DNA from: Actinomycetes bacterium
Lineage (GTDB): Bacteria; Actinomycetota; Thermoleophilia; Gaiellales; Gaiellaceae
DNA: 64,000 nucleotides
Direction: 5' to 3'
Assembly: GCA_026708005.1 (NCBI GenBank)
Contig: JAPOVR010000080.1
Span: 17,938-81,937, forward strand
Shown: piece after piece, positions 61,970-64,000 of the stretch
Layout of the letters: each line of letters begins with the position of its first letter
Numbering within the stretch: the first letter of the stretch is position 1
The notes under the pieces: model-generated
Told to the model about the DNA's origin: nothing
The model's input: the letters and a program-made list of their open reading frames with translations, nothing else
The model's database searches: none
Program-made: the position numbers and the translations under genes

Positions 61970-62730
61970 GCGCGCGAGAGCAAGAGGGCCACTCGTTCAT
62001 CTTCATCGGCGGTCTCCATCGCAGCGGGACGACGCTGCTTGGGCGCATGGTGGCCGAGCACCCCCAGGTGAGCGCGTTTGCAGACACGGGGGTTCCGGCC
62101 GACGAGGGCCAGCACCTGCAGAGCGTCTACCCGCCCGCCCGCGCCTACGGAGGGCCAGGGCGCTTTGCCTTCGCGGCCGAGGCCGCCCTCACCGAGCGCT
62201 CGCCGCTCGTCTCTGAGGAGTCGTGCAGCGCGCTCCTGGCCGCCTGGCGGCCCCACTGGGACACGACGCTGCCCTACCTGCTTGAGAAGTCGCCCCCGAA
62301 CCTCATCCGCTTCCGCTTTCTCCAGGCGCTGTTTCCAGACGCGTCCTTCGTTGCCGTCGTCCGCCACCCGGTCGCGGTCGCCTATGCCACGCAGAAGTGG
62401 AGCAGGACCTCGATTCCCGCGCTGCTCGGGCACTGGCTGGCTGCGCACGACAGGCTTGCCGCAGACCGACCGTACCTCAAGCGCCTGGCGATCGTCAGAT
62501 ACGAGGAGCTCGTCGCTGCCCCCCAGCGGGCAGTCGCGCACCTCGACGACTTCCTCGGCCTCCCCGGGCACAGCCCGTTGTCTGAGGTCACCTCAGACTC
62601 GAACGAGCGGTACTTCGACCGTTGGCGCCGCGACGGGCAGGGCCTGCTTGCGCGCGTGGTGCGCGCGCGGACGCTGCGGCGCTTTGCGGGCCGGTTCGAG
62701 GTGCACGGATACAGTCTCACCGACCTCTGA
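61966..62730 (+). CDS. sulfotransferase family protein
   Basis: 254 residues. PAPS loop FIGGLHRSGTTLLGRM (about residue 13), YLLEKSPPNLIRF, 3'-phosphate strand SFVAVVRHPVAVAYA. The GTG overlaps the previous stop by four bases. Third sulfotransferase of the window; last gene of its operon. Confidence 0.85.
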   Translation: MSAREQEGHSFIFIGGLHRSGTTLLGRMVAEHPQVSAFADTGVPADEGQHLQSVYPPARAYGGPGRFAFAAEAALTERSPLVSEESCSALLAAWRPHWDTTLPYLLEKSPPNLIRFRFLQALFPDASFVAVVRHPVAVAYATQKWSRTSIPALLGHWLAAHDRLAADRPYLKRLAIVRYEELVAAPQRAVAHLDDFLGLPGHSPLSEVTSDSNERYFDRWRRDGQGLLARVVRARTLRRFAGRFEVHGYSLTDL

Positions 62731-62936
62731 GGAGTGGGCGCGGGGCCTGGCGGACTGCGCCGGTGGCCCTACGAGGGCTGGAGACCAGCGTCTCGTGACC
62801 CTGTGAGTGGTTGCCGAAGGGTTGGAACCTCTGAGGACTGCGTCGGCGCGGTTGGCTGCCGCGTGAAGGGTGGGCACTCAAGAGGCCTGGCAGCGCAGCT
62901 TTCGCTGCGCGCGCAGGCAAGCGGCGGGCTCGTGCG
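62731..62936. other. short intergenic stretch
   Basis: No gene seen. One perfect hairpin, GCGCAGC-TTTC-GCTGCGC (62893-62910), without a T-tract. Confidence 0.3.
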
Positions 62937-63670
62937 TCAGTTCCACGAGTCGGGCTGAGGGCACGGGGTGCTCATCGCATCTCTGGCAGGGTCGAAGCCG
63001 CCGATCGAAATGAGAAAGACCGTTCTGCTTGTGCAGTTGACGCCGTACTTTCCATGCATGATGCCCTCACCGATATCGTCCGCGCGCCGCGCGACAAGCA
63101 GCTGGCCTGACACCACAGCCTTCTTGTCGGGATTTGGGGCGACGTCAAGCGAGACGAGGCGCAGTTGCTCTCGTTGCTCGTGACGCCAATCAATGTACCT
63201 AACGAAGTCCTCTCTTCTGAGATAGCTCCGAAGGGTTATGTTGGAACCGGCGATCCCATCGGAGTACTACTTGAACTCGACCTCGCCGCTTGACGGCGCC
63301 TTGGTGCTCCACTCGAACTCGTACTGGTCGCCTAGCGGCGCTTTGGTGCTTCCCTCCACGAACCCCGGCGCATATCCCGGTGCGAAGAGGTTCTCAAGGG
63401 CCGCGTAGTCCGCGTTGCTGATGGCTCGAAAGGTGGAGTCAACCAGCTTGGCGACCTCGCCCGGGGCGCAGCCGGCGGGCAGCTCGGACGGGCCGCCTGC
63501 CGCAGCGGAGTCCTCAGCCTCCTGTGCTCCTGCGCCGGCAACGCGAGCGCCGCCATCGAGCAGTGGGCGAGTGGCAGGTTACCCTGACCATACGCGGCCG
63601 TGGCGGCGCCGAGCAGGACAACGCCGGCGACCACGCAGCCAAACCTCAGACCCACAGGAGTAAGCGTCAT
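62937..63670 (-). pseudogene. secreted NTF2/SnoaL-like protein, broken by a frameshift and a stop
   Basis: On the minus strand the ATG at 63670 starts a signal peptide (FGCVVAGVVLLGAATAAYGQ). About 25 codons in, the frame must change to reach a coherent secreted protein (LVDSTFRAISNADYAALENL, APGYAPGFVEG, then LLVARRADDIGEGIMHGKYG) that runs to a TGA at 62937. An in-frame TAG interrupts it near 63269. The central part resembles NTF2-like domains. Two lesions make it a dead gene. Confidence 0.6.
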
Positions 63671-63743
63671 ACGCTTGCCATGGTGGCTGACCTGACCCCT
63701 GACGGTCATGGAGGCAAAGCAACTCTACCCGGGTACGACGGTG

Positions 63744-63790
63744 TGACCTGCCCCCGGTGTTTGTGCCAGGGCTTATGTTAGCGCTGTGGT
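63744..63790 (+). repeat. 47-bp repeat, copy B (IS3-type terminal sequence)
   Basis: TGACCTGCCCCC start. 43 of 47 bases match copy A at 45368-45414. Here it is the true right end of the adjacent integrase remnant. Confidence 0.7.
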
Positions 63791-63950
63791 CTGGGCCCTT
63801 CTTTCGGGTTGTGGTTGGTTGGCGGGTCACAAGCCACGCAGGTGCGGGCGTGGTGGCTTGGGGTGGGGGTGGGCGGTACCCGAGGGAGCTGTGGGGGCCG
63901 GAGCCGGTTGTTGGTCTGGCGCCCACCCTCGATCAGAACCTGGGCTGAGT
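63744..63950 (-). pseudogene. IS3-family integrase, C-terminal remnant with intact IS end
   Basis: Minus strand: QVLIEGGRQTNNRLRP then, after one extra C in a C run near 63896, PHSSLGYRPPPPQA, the standard end of IS3 OrfB. The element's end is the 47-bp repeat. More of it may continue past the window edge. Confidence 0.7.
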
Positions 63951-64000
63951 TGCTCTTTTGGGTCTGGTTGGGCCTTGGTGGGGGGGTGGTTGGTGGCGGG

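Noticed and set aside
1..64000. CRISPR array or cas genes
   Set aside because: No regularly spaced direct repeats or Cas proteins were seen; the Cas2-like idea for 4253-4537 rests on topology alone.

Overview
The window is high-GC DNA from an actinobacterium. Gene content and order suggest the class Thermoleophilia (Gaiellales/Solirubrobacterales-like). The pointers are a short DapB, RNase J, RNase Y and PNPase together, a GarA-like FHA/MerR pair, a 361-residue primary sigma factor, and the run rimP-nusA-infB to recA-recX-rny-miaB-miaA. No rRNA or 16S marker is present, so the taxonomy is inference.

Layout. (1) 1-4.8 kb is an accessory island: an IS1595-type transposase remnant, a DUF4411 (PIN)/ImmA-like toxin-antitoxin pair, a small membrane protein preceded by a large foldable element and a tRNA-like fold, a winged-helix protein with its own operator, a frameshifted IS4/IS5-type transposase and a pair of tiny overlapping genes. 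(2) 5.2-25.2 kb is a housekeeping backbone: dtd; rimP-nusA-infB-DUF503-rbfA-nrnA-truB-ribF-rpsO-pnp for translation and RNA decay; then a geranylgeranyl-reductase-like gene, an M16 protease, dapB-dapA, RNase J and FtsK. (3) 25.2-26.4 kb is a small accessory patch with palindromes and a truncated two-gene module. (4) 26.4-44.7 kb is housekeeping: rodZ-cinA-thpR-recA-recX-rny-miaB-miaA-dapF, then dapD/dapC/dapE on the other strand, hflX-dut-nudix, a GatD-like amidotransferase, a sulfotransferase, a CpsB-like PHP phosphatase and sigA. (5) 44.7-50.7 kb is a probable insertion of lower GC with IS3 debris and a complete aapJQMP-type amino-acid ABC transporter. (6) 50.7-62.7 kb holds a DUF4015 glycoside-hydrolase-like protein, the operon proC / pgsA / orf-FHA-merR-apt, tag, and an envelope-glycan-like cluster (phosphodiesterase, glycosyltransferase, two sulfotransferases, FemAB-like transferase). 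(7) 62.7-64 kb contains only decayed genes: a secreted NTF2-like protein broken by a frameshift and a stop, and an IS3 end that shares a 47-bp repeat with 45.4 kb.

Function. Diaminopimelate synthesis is almost completely encoded here (dapB, A, F, D, C, E; only the steps before DapA are missing), alongside septum (FtsK), shape (RodZ) and phospholipid (PgsA) genes. The oddest core gene is dapF: both cysteines of the family's catalytic pair read as serine.

The most general signal is regulatory. Twenty-two starts are preceded by a TANNNT hexamer 6-9 nt upstream, as expected for leaderless mRNAs. This pattern fixes several ambiguous starts and suggests a frameshift in thpR. It is absent from the inserted ABC-transporter operon, whose first gene has a clear Shine-Dalgarno sequence.
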